This document shows positions 27,052-35,658 of a DNA stretch of 64,000 nucleotides, in pieces. The stretch spans positions 18,333 through 82,332 of the forward strand of contig JAMPHT010000010.1 in NCBI GenBank assembly GCA_023663285.1, read 5' to 3'. The first letter of the stretch is position 1, and each line of letters starts with the position of its first letter. The position numbers and the translations under genes were made by a program. Origin of the DNA: Bacillota bacterium. GTDB taxonomy: Bacteria; Bacillota; Clostridia; Lachnospirales; Lachnospiraceae. The notes below the pieces were generated by a model. That model ran no database searches and was not told the DNA's origin. It saw only the letters and a list, made by a program, of their open reading frames with translations.

Positions 27052-30000
27052 ATGAAGTTTTCTCCAATCAAGGCATCAGAAACTATAACCGAAAAATACA
27101 AAAGGTATTTAAAAACGGCATTTGAAATTGCGGATTCAGATTATGCAAAACAATTTGATAAGGAGATTAATGCACAAGACCTTTTTGCGAAGGGTCCATA
27201 TTTAGATGTATTAGATTCCTTTAAAAAAGGAAGATCATTACGTGAATTAATGGACAAAGGAATTATATCAAAGTCCTTTGGTAAAGCTGGATTTCCGATG
27301 AAACGCACATTGTATTTACATCAGGAGGAAGCCATACGGAAGAGCGTAGCAGGTAATAATATTGTTGTATCAACAGGAACTGGTTCTGGTAAAACAGAAA
27401 GTTTCTTGATTCCAATTTTAGCAGAATTAGCAAAAGAAGATGAGATGGGAATACTATGTCCTGGGGTAAGAGCATTGATTATTTATCCAATGAATGCCCT
27501 TGCAAATGACCAGATGGAAAGGTTGAGAGAGATCCTTTCAGAATATCCCCAGATTACATATGGTAGTTATACCGGTCAAACAAAACAGGATAGAAAGAAG
27601 GCATTACAGGAGTATAGGGTATTAAATGGTGGTAAGGAGCCAAAATGTAATGAGTTGATTTGCCGGGATGATATGATAAAAAATCCTCCGCATATTTTAA
27701 TTACAAACTATGCAATGCTGGAATATTTAATGATTCGTCCGACAGAAAATACTTTCTTTAATGGTCTGTATGCTAAATACTGGAAGTTTATAGTTTTGGA
27801 CGAAGCGCACGTATACAGTGGATCAACAGGAATAGAAGTCTCAATGTTATTAAGACGATTAAAGAGTTGTTTACCGGTCGAGGATGTCCAATATATTCTA
27901 ACTAGCGCTACTTTAGGAAGTGAGGAACAAAACGCGGAAGTGGCAGAATTTGCAACACGTTTGTGTAATAGTCCTTTTACTGAGAAGAATATTATTAGAG
28001 CAGAGCGTCAAAGTCCAAGACAAGATAGCGCAAATACCGTTAAAAGAGAATTTTTTGAATATGGAAACATAGCAAAAGCAATTAACGATGAAGATGAGAG
28101 AGCCATTCTGGATGAAATTAAGAATTTAGCAAAAATTGACGACAACGAAGACATTCATGCTCAAGTGTATGATTTGATTTTGGGTGATCAAAATTATTGG
28201 AATATTAGAAAACTGCTTCAAGAAAAGCCACGAACTATATATTATTTGGCTAATACTATGGGGTGCTCAGTAGAAGAAATAGAAGATTTTGTTACGGTTG
28301 CGGCGTTTGCAGAAAAAAATAGTACACAGCTTTTGGATGCGAAGTACCATATGTTCATTAAGGCCTGTGATAGTGCGTTTGTAACCTTGGGAAAATCTAA
28401 AAAGCTCATGCTTAATCGTAATAAGCAGATTTATGATAATGGACTGGAATATGCTGTTTTTGAAATCGCAGTCTGTACATTTTGTCATAAGATTTATCTT
28501 ATCGGTAAAATAAGTCCGGAAGGTTATTTTCAACAAAAGAGTATGTATGATAGTTTTGATGAGAAGGAAATTCTGTATTTGGGTGAGACTATTTCAGATG
28601 AGGATGAAGAACATAGTTTAGAAGATGAAAATATGAAGGTCGAAGAATATAAATTATGTTCAAGATGTGGTAAGCTGATGATCCCAAACGCATCTAGTAA
28701 TGAATGCTGCGAGCATAGGGAAGAAGAGTATGTTACGGTTTATCGCGTTATTAAGTCAAAGCAGGAATTGACAAAATGTGTTGTATGCGAAAATACAAAT
28801 AATAAAGGTGTATTAAGACAGTTCTTTGCGGGTCAGGAAGCTGTAACCAGTGTAATAGGCACAGCACTTTTTGAAGCGTTGCCATCTTACAAGATAGTTA
28901 AAGAAAAAGTGGAATTTCAAGATGATTTTTTGTTTGATGAGGAAGAAGAAAGTTCATTTGAAAAAACATATACAGAAGAGAGTGCAAAGCAATTTATAGC
29001 ATTTTCAGATAGCCGTCAAGCCGCGGCCTTTTATGCAAGTTATTTAGAAAAAACATATACGACAATTTTATATAAGAGGCTTATCGTTGAGGCTATCAAA
29101 AGCAGGGAATTCCAAGGGAATGTGGAACAGTTTGTAAGTGTATTGGAAGCGGAATTTGAAAAAAAGAATGTACTAAAAGATGAAGGATTGTCTGCTGAAA
29201 AGGAAGCGTGGAAGGCTGTTTTAAACGAGATGGTAGATAGTTTTTCAGGAAATGCTTTGCAAAATCTTGGATTTTATGAATTGACTGTAGATAGAGCTGA
29301 TGTGCCTGGCATAAGTAAAGTGGGATTGTCCTCTGACGATGTGGCAAATATTATTAACTTATGTTTGCAAACAATGATGTTAGAAGCTGCCATTGCATAT
29401 CCGATTCCACTAAACAAAACGGATAAGGAATTTTTCACATATAATGGACATGAAGGGGGCTTTACTTTATCTGATGGTGGCAAAAATGGATCATGCAAAT
29501 CGTTTATTCCGACTAAGGCGAATGGATTAAATAAAAGAGTTGATTTTGTTGAGAAGATTATTGAGTATACACTGCCAGATCAGAGCAGAGATTATGCAAT
29601 ACGTCTATTAGTTGATATTTGGAAATTGCTAATCAAAAGAGAAATAATTGTTAATGAAGGCATTGAGTACAAGGTTAATACCAAAAAAATCCAAATAAAT
29701 TCTCATGCAAAGTTTTATCAATGCCCGGTATGCAAAAAAATCACATCATATAATGTTAAGGGGGTGTGTCCGACATATAAGTGTAAAGGTGTACTGCAGG
29801 GGATTGACTTGCATAAAACATTGGAAGAGAATCACTATTATCGTATGTATCAAGAACTGGAAATCAGAGGTTTGCGTGTAGTAGAGCATACTGCACAATT
29901 AAATAAAGAAAAAGCGTATATATATCAGAACCTTTTTAAAGAAAAGAAAGTCGATATTTTAAGTTGTTCAACAACGTTTGAAATGGGTGTTGATGTCGGT

Positions 30001-32121
30001 AGCTTAGAAACTGTGTTCATGAGAAATATGCCACCTTCCCCTGCAAATTATGCACAGCGAGCAGGACGAGCAGGACGCAGTTCTAAATCGGTAGCATTTG
30101 CATTAACATTTTGCAATAAAGGCAGCCATGACTTTATGTATTTCAATAATCCAGAATCAATGATAAGAGGCAGTATTAAGCCACCAATTTTCAAGGTTGA
30201 GAACGAAAAAATTGCTATTCGTCATGTGTTTGCATCTGCATTTGGTTTTTTCTGGAGAAAGCATCCAGAGTACTTTTCAGATGTTGAGACATTAATTGAG
30301 CAAAAAAATGGTCAGAGTGGTTTTGAAATATTGTCACAATATTTGACTGAAAAACCAGACAATTTAAAAGAATACCTTAATGATTTCTTACCTGAACAAC
30401 TACATGGACGATTTGACATTGAAAACTATGGTTGGACTATGAAATTATTGAGTGATCAAGGGGTATTGACAAGAGCTGCAAAAGAATATTTTTATGAAAT
30501 TGGAATACTTGAAAAATCGTTACAGGAAGCGCTTAATAATAATGGTAGAGTTGATTATTTGAGATGGAGAATCAACAATTATAAGAAGGAAAGTGTTATT
30601 TCATTTCTATCCAAGAAAAGCATCTTGCCCAAATATGGTTTTCCGGTAGATACAGTCGAATTGGCAATATGGGATTCGAAAGCAACAAACAAATTGGAAT
30701 TAGATTTACAACGTGATTTAGCGATGGCTATTTCAGAGTATGCTCCGGGTTCACAAATTGTAGCAGATGGGAATCTAATTACAAGCCAATACATTAAAAA
30801 AATGCCTAATATGGATTGGCGAATGTTCGACTATGCATACTGTGAGTGTAATACATTAAATATCGAGCCACATATTGAATACGAGGATGAAGAACATTTA
30901 AGGACTTGTAAAGTATGCGGAAAGGATCTGGATAAAAGTCATAACTATACATTTATTGTGCCTGAATTTGGCTTTGAAGCGGGCATGGTTACAAAAGCTG
31001 GATTAGTCAAACCGAAACGTACATACAATGGAGAGGTTGCATATGTTGGATATAGAAATGAAGTCAAGTATAATGTTTTTCAATTGAAAAATAGGAAATA
31101 CGAGATTGCATTTAGTCCAAATGATGAGATGGCAGTATTAAACAGGTCAAATTTTTATGTATGTAATACTTGTGGTTATACGCATTTGGCAACTACTGGT
31201 TTTCAAAGCATTTTTCCAAAATTGCACAAAAAATCCAATGGTGCAAAGTGTGAGAACGAAAAATTGAAGAGGTACTCTTTAGGGTATCGATTTGATACAG
31301 ATGTTGTTCAGATTAGATTTTGTTGGCCGCAATTAAAAACATATGAACAGGCATTGTCAGTTTTGTATGCTATAATGAAAGGGACCTGTGCTTATCTGAG
31401 TATTGAAGAAAATGATATTGCAGGATGTCTTCAATATTTTTATAACCGGGATACTAAGAGCGGCAGTTTTACAATAATCCTATATGACAAGACACCTGGA
31501 GGTGCTGGGCATGTTAAACGTTTGAATGATCCGAATATTTTTGAGGCTGTTTTGAATGAAACCAAGCGAATTATAGAAAATTGTACTTGTGGAAATGAAC
31601 AAAAAGATACATCTTGCTATAATTGCCTTAGAAGTTATTCCAATCAGCGAGTGCATGATATTTTACAAAGGAGGTATGTACTAGAATTTTTGGAGGATTT
31701 CTTTGATGAAAATTTGAATGGTGTAGATACATTTGTTGATTATTCAATAGAAAACAATGAAACAAAAGACAATGTAAAGAGTACTTGCTTTTCAGAGCAA
31801 TTTGAATTATTGTTAAAAAATTCCGAGAGTGTTCTTAATGAAAAGCAACGTTTTATTGGCTTGTTAAAAGATTATTTATATAGGTATCCGAAACAGTTAA
31901 ACTTAGTTATTAGCTTGTATCAGATGAATATTCAAAAGGATATATTGCAAACAGGTTACATCAATGATATTTTTGCAGATAGATTTGAAAAGCGGCTGGT
32001 TAATGATATGGGAATCAGTGCAGAAAATGCTAGGTGGGCGGTTTCGGCTTGGTGTGTGATTTATGGGAAGCAAGTCTTGAATAAACCTTGTGATATCGAA
32101 TTTGAAGAAATGATGGTTTAG
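27052..32121 (+). CDS. Giant DEAH-box helicase with DUF1998-type C-terminus (DruE-like)
   Basis: 1689 residues from the ATG at 27052, which has GGGAAAG upstream and avoids the 34-bp overlap of the ATG at 26998. Helicase motifs are STGTGSGKTESFLIP (I), VLDEAHVYSGS (II), LTSATLGS (III), TTFEMGVDVG (V) and YAQRAGRAGRSS (VI). Several zinc-type Cys pairs follow (CPVCKK, CKVCGK, CNTCGY), and the end carries the DUF1998 cluster CTCGNEQKDTSCYNCLRSY. This is the build of Druantia DruE. DISARM splits these domains between DrmA and DrmB, and MrfA is much shorter. Confidence 0.8.
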   Translation: MKFSPIKASETITEKYKRYLKTAFEIADSDYAKQFDKEINAQDLFAKGPYLDVLDSFKKGRSLRELMDKGIISKSFGKAGFPMKRTLYLHQEEAIRKSVAGNNIVVSTGTGSGKTESFLIPILAELAKEDEMGILCPGVRALIIYPMNALANDQMERLREILSEYPQITYGSYTGQTKQDRKKALQEYRVLNGGKEPKCNELICRDDMIKNPPHILITNYAMLEYLMIRPTENTFFNGLYAKYWKFIVLDEAHVYSGSTGIEVSMLLRRLKSCLPVEDVQYILTSATLGSEEQNAEVAEFATRLCNSPFTEKNIIRAERQSPRQDSANTVKREFFEYGNIAKAINDEDERAILDEIKNLAKIDDNEDIHAQVYDLILGDQNYWNIRKLLQEKPRTIYYLANTMGCSVEEIEDFVTVAAFAEKNSTQLLDAKYHMFIKACDSAFVTLGKSKKLMLNRNKQIYDNGLEYAVFEIAVCTFCHKIYLIGKISPEGYFQQKSMYDSFDEKEILYLGETISDEDEEHSLEDENMKVEEYKLCSRCGKLMIPNASSNECCEHREEEYVTVYRVIKSKQELTKCVVCENTNNKGVLRQFFAGQEAVTSVIGTALFEALPSYKIVKEKVEFQDDFLFDEEEESSFEKTYTEESAKQFIAFSDSRQAAAFYASYLEKTYTTILYKRLIVEAIKSREFQGNVEQFVSVLEAEFEKKNVLKDEGLSAEKEAWKAVLNEMVDSFSGNALQNLGFYELTVDRADVPGISKVGLSSDDVANIINLCLQTMMLEAAIAYPIPLNKTDKEFFTYNGHEGGFTLSDGGKNGSCKSFIPTKANGLNKRVDFVEKIIEYTLPDQSRDYAIRLLVDIWKLLIKREIIVNEGIEYKVNTKKIQINSHAKFYQCPVCKKITSYNVKGVCPTYKCKGVLQGIDLHKTLEENHYYRMYQELEIRGLRVVEHTAQLNKEKAYIYQNLFKEKKVDILSCSTTFEMGVDVGSLETVFMRNMPPSPANYAQRAGRAGRSSKSVAFALTFCNKGSHDFMYFNNPESMIRGSIKPPIFKVENEKIAIRHVFASAFGFFWRKHPEYFSDVETLIEQKNGQSGFEILSQYLTEKPDNLKEYLNDFLPEQLHGRFDIENYGWTMKLLSDQGVLTRAAKEYFYEIGILEKSLQEALNNNGRVDYLRWRINNYKKESVISFLSKKSILPKYGFPVDTVELAIWDSKATNKLELDLQRDLAMAISEYAPGSQIVADGNLITSQYIKKMPNMDWRMFDYAYCECNTLNIEPHIEYEDEEHLRTCKVCGKDLDKSHNYTFIVPEFGFEAGMVTKAGLVKPKRTYNGEVAYVGYRNEVKYNVFQLKNRKYEIAFSPNDEMAVLNRSNFYVCNTCGYTHLATTGFQSIFPKLHKKSNGAKCENEKLKRYSLGYRFDTDVVQIRFCWPQLKTYEQALSVLYAIMKGTCAYLSIEENDIAGCLQYFYNRDTKSGSFTIILYDKTPGGAGHVKRLNDPNIFEAVLNETKRIIENCTCGNEQKDTSCYNCLRSYSNQRVHDILQRRYVLEFLEDFFDENLNGVDTFVDYSIENNETKDNVKSTCFSEQFELLLKNSESVLNEKQRFIGLLKDYLYRYPKQLNLVISLYQMNIQKDILQTGYINDIFADRFEKRLVNDMGISAENARWAVSAWCVIYGKQVLNKPCDIEFEEMMV

Positions 32122-32236
32122 ATTTATTGTTCAAGTTCTTATGCTTATCTTGCAGTATTCTAGAGGTTCTTGCGCAGAGGAATATGTGAGGAGGCATAGA
32201 ATAAAATACCAACTGGTGTAGTAGGGAGGTATTACC

Positions 32237-32536
32237 ATGGATCAGATCACCCACGATGTCAGACGTTCCAACTGGCTGAACAGCATCCAGCAGTACCAGA
32301 GCCGCCCGGAGGGCATGACTGCCAAGCAGTGGATGGCAGATAACGGCATCCGTCCAAAATCGTACTACTACTGGCTCAGAAGATTCTGGAAAGAATCCTA
32401 TGAGCTGATGCATCCTCACAATGATATCGCATTTCATGAGGTGCCGTTCCCGGTTCCATCACAGGAGCCTGCCCCTGCGGTCGCCGCAGTGTCTCCAGGG
32501 AACGAACGGCTGCGGCTGTCTGACAGACTGGTTTAA
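32237..32536 (+). mobile_element. Truncated IS66-family accessory gene tnpA
   Basis: 99 residues. The helix-turn-helix region WLNSIQQYQ, then MTAKQWMADNGIRPKSYYYW, is typical of IS66 TnpA-like accessory proteins. The C-terminus ends early (NERLRLSDRLV). No tnpB or tnpC transposase follows; the next gene is degV on the other strand. It is therefore an insertion-sequence remnant at the right edge of the defence island. GC content is back to the backbone level. Confidence 0.8.
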
Positions 32537-32579
32537 ATTATGCGCCGATTATGAGGGGGCGGAATACAGAGCAGATCCC

Positions 32580-32612
32580 TCAAAAAGGGAACCGTCACAG
32601 AGTACGGTTCCC
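32580..32612 (-). terminator. Terminator of degV overlapping its stop
   Basis: On the minus strand GGGAACCGT, 8-base loop, ACGGTTCCC, then five T. The stop codon of degV lies in the loop. It also shields degV from the defence operon reading toward it. Confidence 0.88.
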
Positions 32613-33467
32613 GAAAAAGATGACGGCTGCCATGCCGGGGCCGGTATGGGCTCCGATAATGGGGCAGAGCAGCATTTTTGTGATGTCTGCCTGTGGATTG
32701 ACGGCCTTCACCAGCTGTTCCAGTTCATCCGCATGGTCGGGGCAGTCCCCGTGGACGATATAGACGCGGTTCCTGCTTTCATCCCTGGCGGCGGCATATT
32801 TTCCTGCCAGCTCCTTTAAGGCCAGCTTGTAGCCCCGCCTTTTCTCCAGGGTGATCAGATGTCCTTCCCCGTCGATCTTAAGTAAGGGCTTGATGTTTAA
32901 GGCGGTGCCCAGAACGGCGGTGGTGGCGGGGATCCTGCCGCCCCGCTTCAGGTACATCAAATCGTCCACCATAAACCAGTGTACCACGTCCTGCCTGTGT
33001 TCGTTCAGCCAGGCGGCATTTTCATCAATGGAAAGTCCCGTCTCACGGTTTTCGGCCGCCGCCTCCAGGATAAGTCCCATACCGCCGGTGGCGCAGAGAG
33101 TATCTACAGCCACTACCTTTGCGTCGGAATACTCCTCGGCAAGCTCCGCCGCAGCCAGGTTCACAGAGTCGAAGGTCTTTGTCAGGCCGCTGGAGAGGGA
33201 CAGGTACAGAACGGATCTCCCCTCCGCCAGCAGCGGGGCGAAGGTCTCCATATAGGAGTGGGGCGTTATCTGGCTGGTGTGGGTCTCCTTTCCGGCCCGC
33301 TGGGCGTCGTAGAATTTCTTTAAAAATTCAGGGCTTTCCAGATTGGCGCACAGCCGCTCTTCCTCGCCCACGGTATAGTGCATGGCTACAAAACGGATGT
33401 CATATTTTTCAATGACGGCAGGGTCGACGTCTGCGGAAGCATCCGTATAGATCAGATAATCATTCAT
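32595..33467 (-). CDS. DegV family fatty-acid-binding protein
   Basis: 290 residues from the ATG at 33467, with AGGAG upstream. DegV proteins bind a fatty acid and present it to the FakA kinase. Family marks are YTDASADVD at the start, SQITPHSYMETF, LYLSLSSGLTKTFDS, VVAVDTLCATGGMG, and YLKRGGRIPATTAVLG. Single gene with its own terminator. No fakA partner is in the window. Confidence 0.92.
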   Translation of the reverse strand: MNDYLIYTDASADVDPAVIEKYDIRFVAMHYTVGEEERLCANLESPEFLKKFYDAQRAGKETHTSQITPHSYMETFAPLLAEGRSVLYLSLSSGLTKTFDSVNLAAAELAEEYSDAKVVAVDTLCATGGMGLILEAAAENRETGLSIDENAAWLNEHRQDVVHWFMVDDLMYLKRGGRIPATTAVLGTALNIKPLLKIDGEGHLITLEKRRGYKLALKELAGKYAAARDESRNRVYIVHGDCPDHADELEQLVKAVNPQADITKMLLCPIIGAHTGPGMAAVIFFGNRTL

Positions 33468-33505
33468 TGCATATTCTCCTTTTTTCGGGCTTACCCGCAT
33501 ACTGC

Positions 33506-34813
33506 TCATTTGGCGTCTGTATCATCCTCGGTCTCATCACTGTCGGGGGCTTCCTGCTCTGCAGGCTCCTCAGGCAGTGTCATCAGTACCTTTTTGATGC
33601 GGTTCTGTTCGATACCCTGTACCTTTAAACGGATGCCGCTCTCTAAAAGTACCTCTTCTTCATCCTCCGGCAGCCGGTTCAGGCTTTCAATGATAAGGCC
33701 GCTGATAGAATCATAGTCCTCGCTGTCCAGCTTAGTGCCAAGCTCATCGTTGATGTCGTCCAGCTTCATGCTGCCCTCTACCAGCCAGGTGCGCTCGCCC
33801 TTTTCCTGGATCAGTTCCTCCTCGTCGGCGTCATACTCATCCCGGATCTCTCCCACGATCTCTTCCAGCAGATCCTCCAGAGTAATCATTCCCACAGTAG
33901 CGCCATATTCATTCAACACAAATGTGACGCTGGTGGTTTTTTCCCGCACCTCGATGAGCAGATCGGCCACCTTTTTAAATTCATATGTATAATGAGCGTC
34001 CCGCAGAATATCCGTGACCTGAAAATGTTCCTGATCCTCGGTGAGAATGAAGTCCTTGATATTGATGATGCCGATGATATTGTCCTGGTCGTCCCGGTAT
34101 ACGGGAAGCCGGGTGTACATGGACTCCCGAAAGACCTGAAGGACCTGTTCATAGGAATCGGTCACGCTGACAGTCACCATATTGATCCTTGGAACCATGA
34201 TGTCCTTTGCCAGAGCGTCGGAAAAGTCAAACACATTGTAGATCATCTCCCGCTCCTCGGACTCGATGACGCCGTCCTCGTGGCTGACCTCCACATAGGT
34301 GCGCAGCTCCGCCTCGGTCATGGTAGAGGTTTTCTTATTCGGGTCGATACCCAGCAATCGTAAGAATACGCCTGCCAGCTTGTCCAGCAGGAAGATCACG
34401 GGAGTCATAAGCTGCATAAGTCCGTAGATAACGCCGCTGTAGATAAGCGAGAGCTTTTCCGAGCTGTACATGGCCCAGGTCTTGGGAACGATCTCTCCGA
34501 AAATCAGGACTACAAGTGTCAGAATACCGGTGGCGATTCCCACGGCCAGATTCACACGGGCCGCCAGGGTGGTTGCCAGCGAAGCAGCCGACAGGTTTAC
34601 GATATTGTTGCCGATCAGGATGGCACTCAGCATCTTGCTGTAATTATCCAGTATTTTGTTGACTCTGGCGGCGCGCTTGTTTCCTTCCTCTTCAAGGCTG
34701 CGCATCCGCACACGGTTCACCGTGGTCAGGGCCGTCTCCGCAGAAGAGAAAAAGCCTGACAGAATGACAAGGACAAACAGTATCACAAGTTGTATGGCAC
34801 CTGGGGTATCCAA
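33506..34813 (-). CDS. CNNM/CorC (HlyC-type) membrane protein with CBS domains
   Basis: 435 residues from a TTG at 34813, chosen because AAAGGAG lies 8 bases upstream; the frame extends to an ATG at 34888 inside the promoter. The N-terminal CNNM membrane domain (about 1-190) starts with LVILFVLVILSGFFSSAETAL. A CBS pair follows (about 205-335, including MVPRINMVTV and LPVYRDDQDNIIGIINIKD), then a CorC_HlyC domain. Relatives move magnesium or other divalent ions; haemolysin activity should not be assumed. It is divergent from the small membrane gene at 34950. Confidence 0.88.
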   Translation of the reverse strand: MDTPGAIQLVILFVLVILSGFFSSAETALTTVNRVRMRSLEEEGNKRAARVNKILDNYSKMLSAILIGNNIVNLSAASLATTLAARVNLAVGIATGILTLVVLIFGEIVPKTWAMYSSEKLSLIYSGVIYGLMQLMTPVIFLLDKLAGVFLRLLGIDPNKKTSTMTEAELRTYVEVSHEDGVIESEEREMIYNVFDFSDALAKDIMVPRINMVTVSVTDSYEQVLQVFRESMYTRLPVYRDDQDNIIGIINIKDFILTEDQEHFQVTDILRDAHYTYEFKKVADLLIEVREKTTSVTFVLNEYGATVGMITLEDLLEEIVGEIRDEYDADEEELIQEKGERTWLVEGSMKLDDINDELGTKLDSEDYDSISGLIIESLNRLPEDEEEVLLESGIRLKVQGIEQNRIKKVLMTLPEEPAEQEAPDSDETEDDTDAK

Positions 34814-34858
34814 AAAAACCACTCCTTTTATAATAGCGTTCACAAGTATAATATATAT

Positions 34859-34888
34859 AATATACATGATGGGAAAAGCGGTTGTCAA
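34859..34888 (-). promoter_or_regulatory. Promoter candidate for the CNNM/CBS gene
   Basis: On the minus strand TTGACA, 18 bases, TATATT. It lies about 45 bases upstream of the TTG start, which supports that start over the further ATG. Confidence 0.65.
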
Positions 34889-34949
34889 GTTTACCGTGGT
34901 CGCCGCATATTCTTTAATAGAAAATCAGTGCACGGATAGGGAGAGGATC

Positions 34950-35327
34950 ATGGAACAATCGCCTAAAGCCGGTAAGATACCGGTGGCTTTTCTGCTGAAA
35001 AGTCTTTTATTTTCTTACATATTGACAGGAATTTTTCTGGCGCTTTTATCTTTTCTGCTGTATAAGCTGGGGCTGGGGGAGAAGGTGGTGGCGATCGCGA
35101 TCATTGGGATATATGTGGCGGCTACCTTCTTTGCAGGGTTTCTGGCGGGGAAAAAGGCGCAGAACCGGAAATTTTTGTGGGGGCTGCTGGAGGGGGCCGC
35201 GTATTTCCTGATACTGGCGGTGATCTCCGCCATTGCGGGGGAGGAGGGCGTCACCTTCGGGAAATCCTTTTTTACCACGCTTGCCCTCTGCACCGGCGGA
35301 GGAATGCTGGGAGGGATGCTAAGCTGA
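34950..35327 (+). CDS. Small four-helix membrane protein (TIGR04086-like)
   Basis: 125 residues from the ATG at 34950, with AGGGAGAGG upstream; the longer frame back to 34656 runs over the opposite gene. Four hydrophobic segments with small-residue motifs (AATFFAGFLAGKKAQNRKF, CTGGGMLGGML) match the TIGR04086 family of Firmicutes membrane proteins. Function unknown. It is often found near SCIFF/SecDF genes in Clostridia, as here. Confidence 0.8.
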   Translation: MEQSPKAGKIPVAFLLKSLLFSYILTGIFLALLSFLLYKLGLGEKVVAIAIIGIYVAATFFAGFLAGKKAQNRKFLWGLLEGAAYFLILAVISAIAGEEGVTFGKSFFTTLALCTGGGMLGGMLS

Positions 35328-35359
35328 AGCTTACTCAGCTAAACTTTTCCAAAAAGTAT

Positions 35360-35388
35360 TTTACAGAAACGAAATTATGTGATATACT
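35360..35388 (+). promoter_or_regulatory. Promoter of the SCIFF gene
   Basis: TTTACA, 17 bases, TATACT, 49 bases upstream of the SCIFF start. It is close to the sigma-A consensus. Confidence 0.75.
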
Positions 35389-35437
35389 AGGTTTGCTTGT
35401 GAGTTCGTAAGGAATGAAGGATAAGGAGGCAAGTACT

Positions 35438-35581
35438 ATGAAGCACATCAAGACTTTGACAACGAGGAACCTGAAGGAGTCCATGAAGAAGGGCGGCTGT
35501 GGCGAATGCCAGACCTCCTGCCAGTCTGCATGCAAGACGTCCTGTACAGTGGGAAACCAGAGCTGTGAGAAGATTAAATAA
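35438..35581 (+). CDS. SCIFF ribosomal peptide precursor
   Basis: 47-residue peptide starting MKHIKTLTTRNLKESMKKGG and ending SCEKIK, with AAGGAGG 7 bases upstream. Six cysteines (residues 21, 24, 28, 32, 36, 43) fit the 'six cysteines in forty-five residues' family found almost throughout Clostridia. The conserved leader precedes the Cys-rich core. The radical SAM enzyme encoded 77 bp downstream is known in this family to make a thioether link from a Cys to a Thr. The biological role of SCIFF is not settled. Confidence 0.95.
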   Translation: MKHIKTLTTRNLKESMKKGGCGECQTSCQSACKTSCTVGNQSCEKIK

Positions 35582-35606
35582 GTGACAGTGAGATCATTTG
35601 ACCGGG

Positions 35607-35634
35607 GCAAGCAGCGATTCATGTCGCTGCTTGC
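35607..35634 (+). terminator. Hairpin between SCIFF and its maturase, likely attenuator
   Basis: Eleven-bp perfect stem GCAAGCAGCGA / TCGCTGCTTGC with a 6-base loop, followed by the weak T tract TCTTTG. It may end most transcripts after the peptide gene and let some pass to the maturase. Confidence 0.75.
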
Positions 35635-35658
35635 TCTTTGTGGAAAGGAAATACATCT

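Larger units (their letters stand above)
21800..32121 (+). other. AT-rich four-gene antiphage-type operon (Septu-like + Druantia-III-like)
   Basis: Four co-directional genes separated by 3, 27 and 20 bp, all far more AT-rich than the flanking pst and degV genes. They are a Septu-like ATPase, a Septu-like HNH nuclease, a large protein with an alpha-CTD-like end, and a giant DEAH/DUF1998 helicase. A gene remnant lies on one side and a truncated IS66 tnpA on the other. No internal terminator was found, so they are probably one transcript. Confidence 0.75.

Noticed and set aside
23846-32121. DISARM or MrfAB instead of Druantia
   Set aside because: DISARM has helicase and DUF1998 on separate genes with DrmC and a methylase, none seen here; MrfA is less than half this length.
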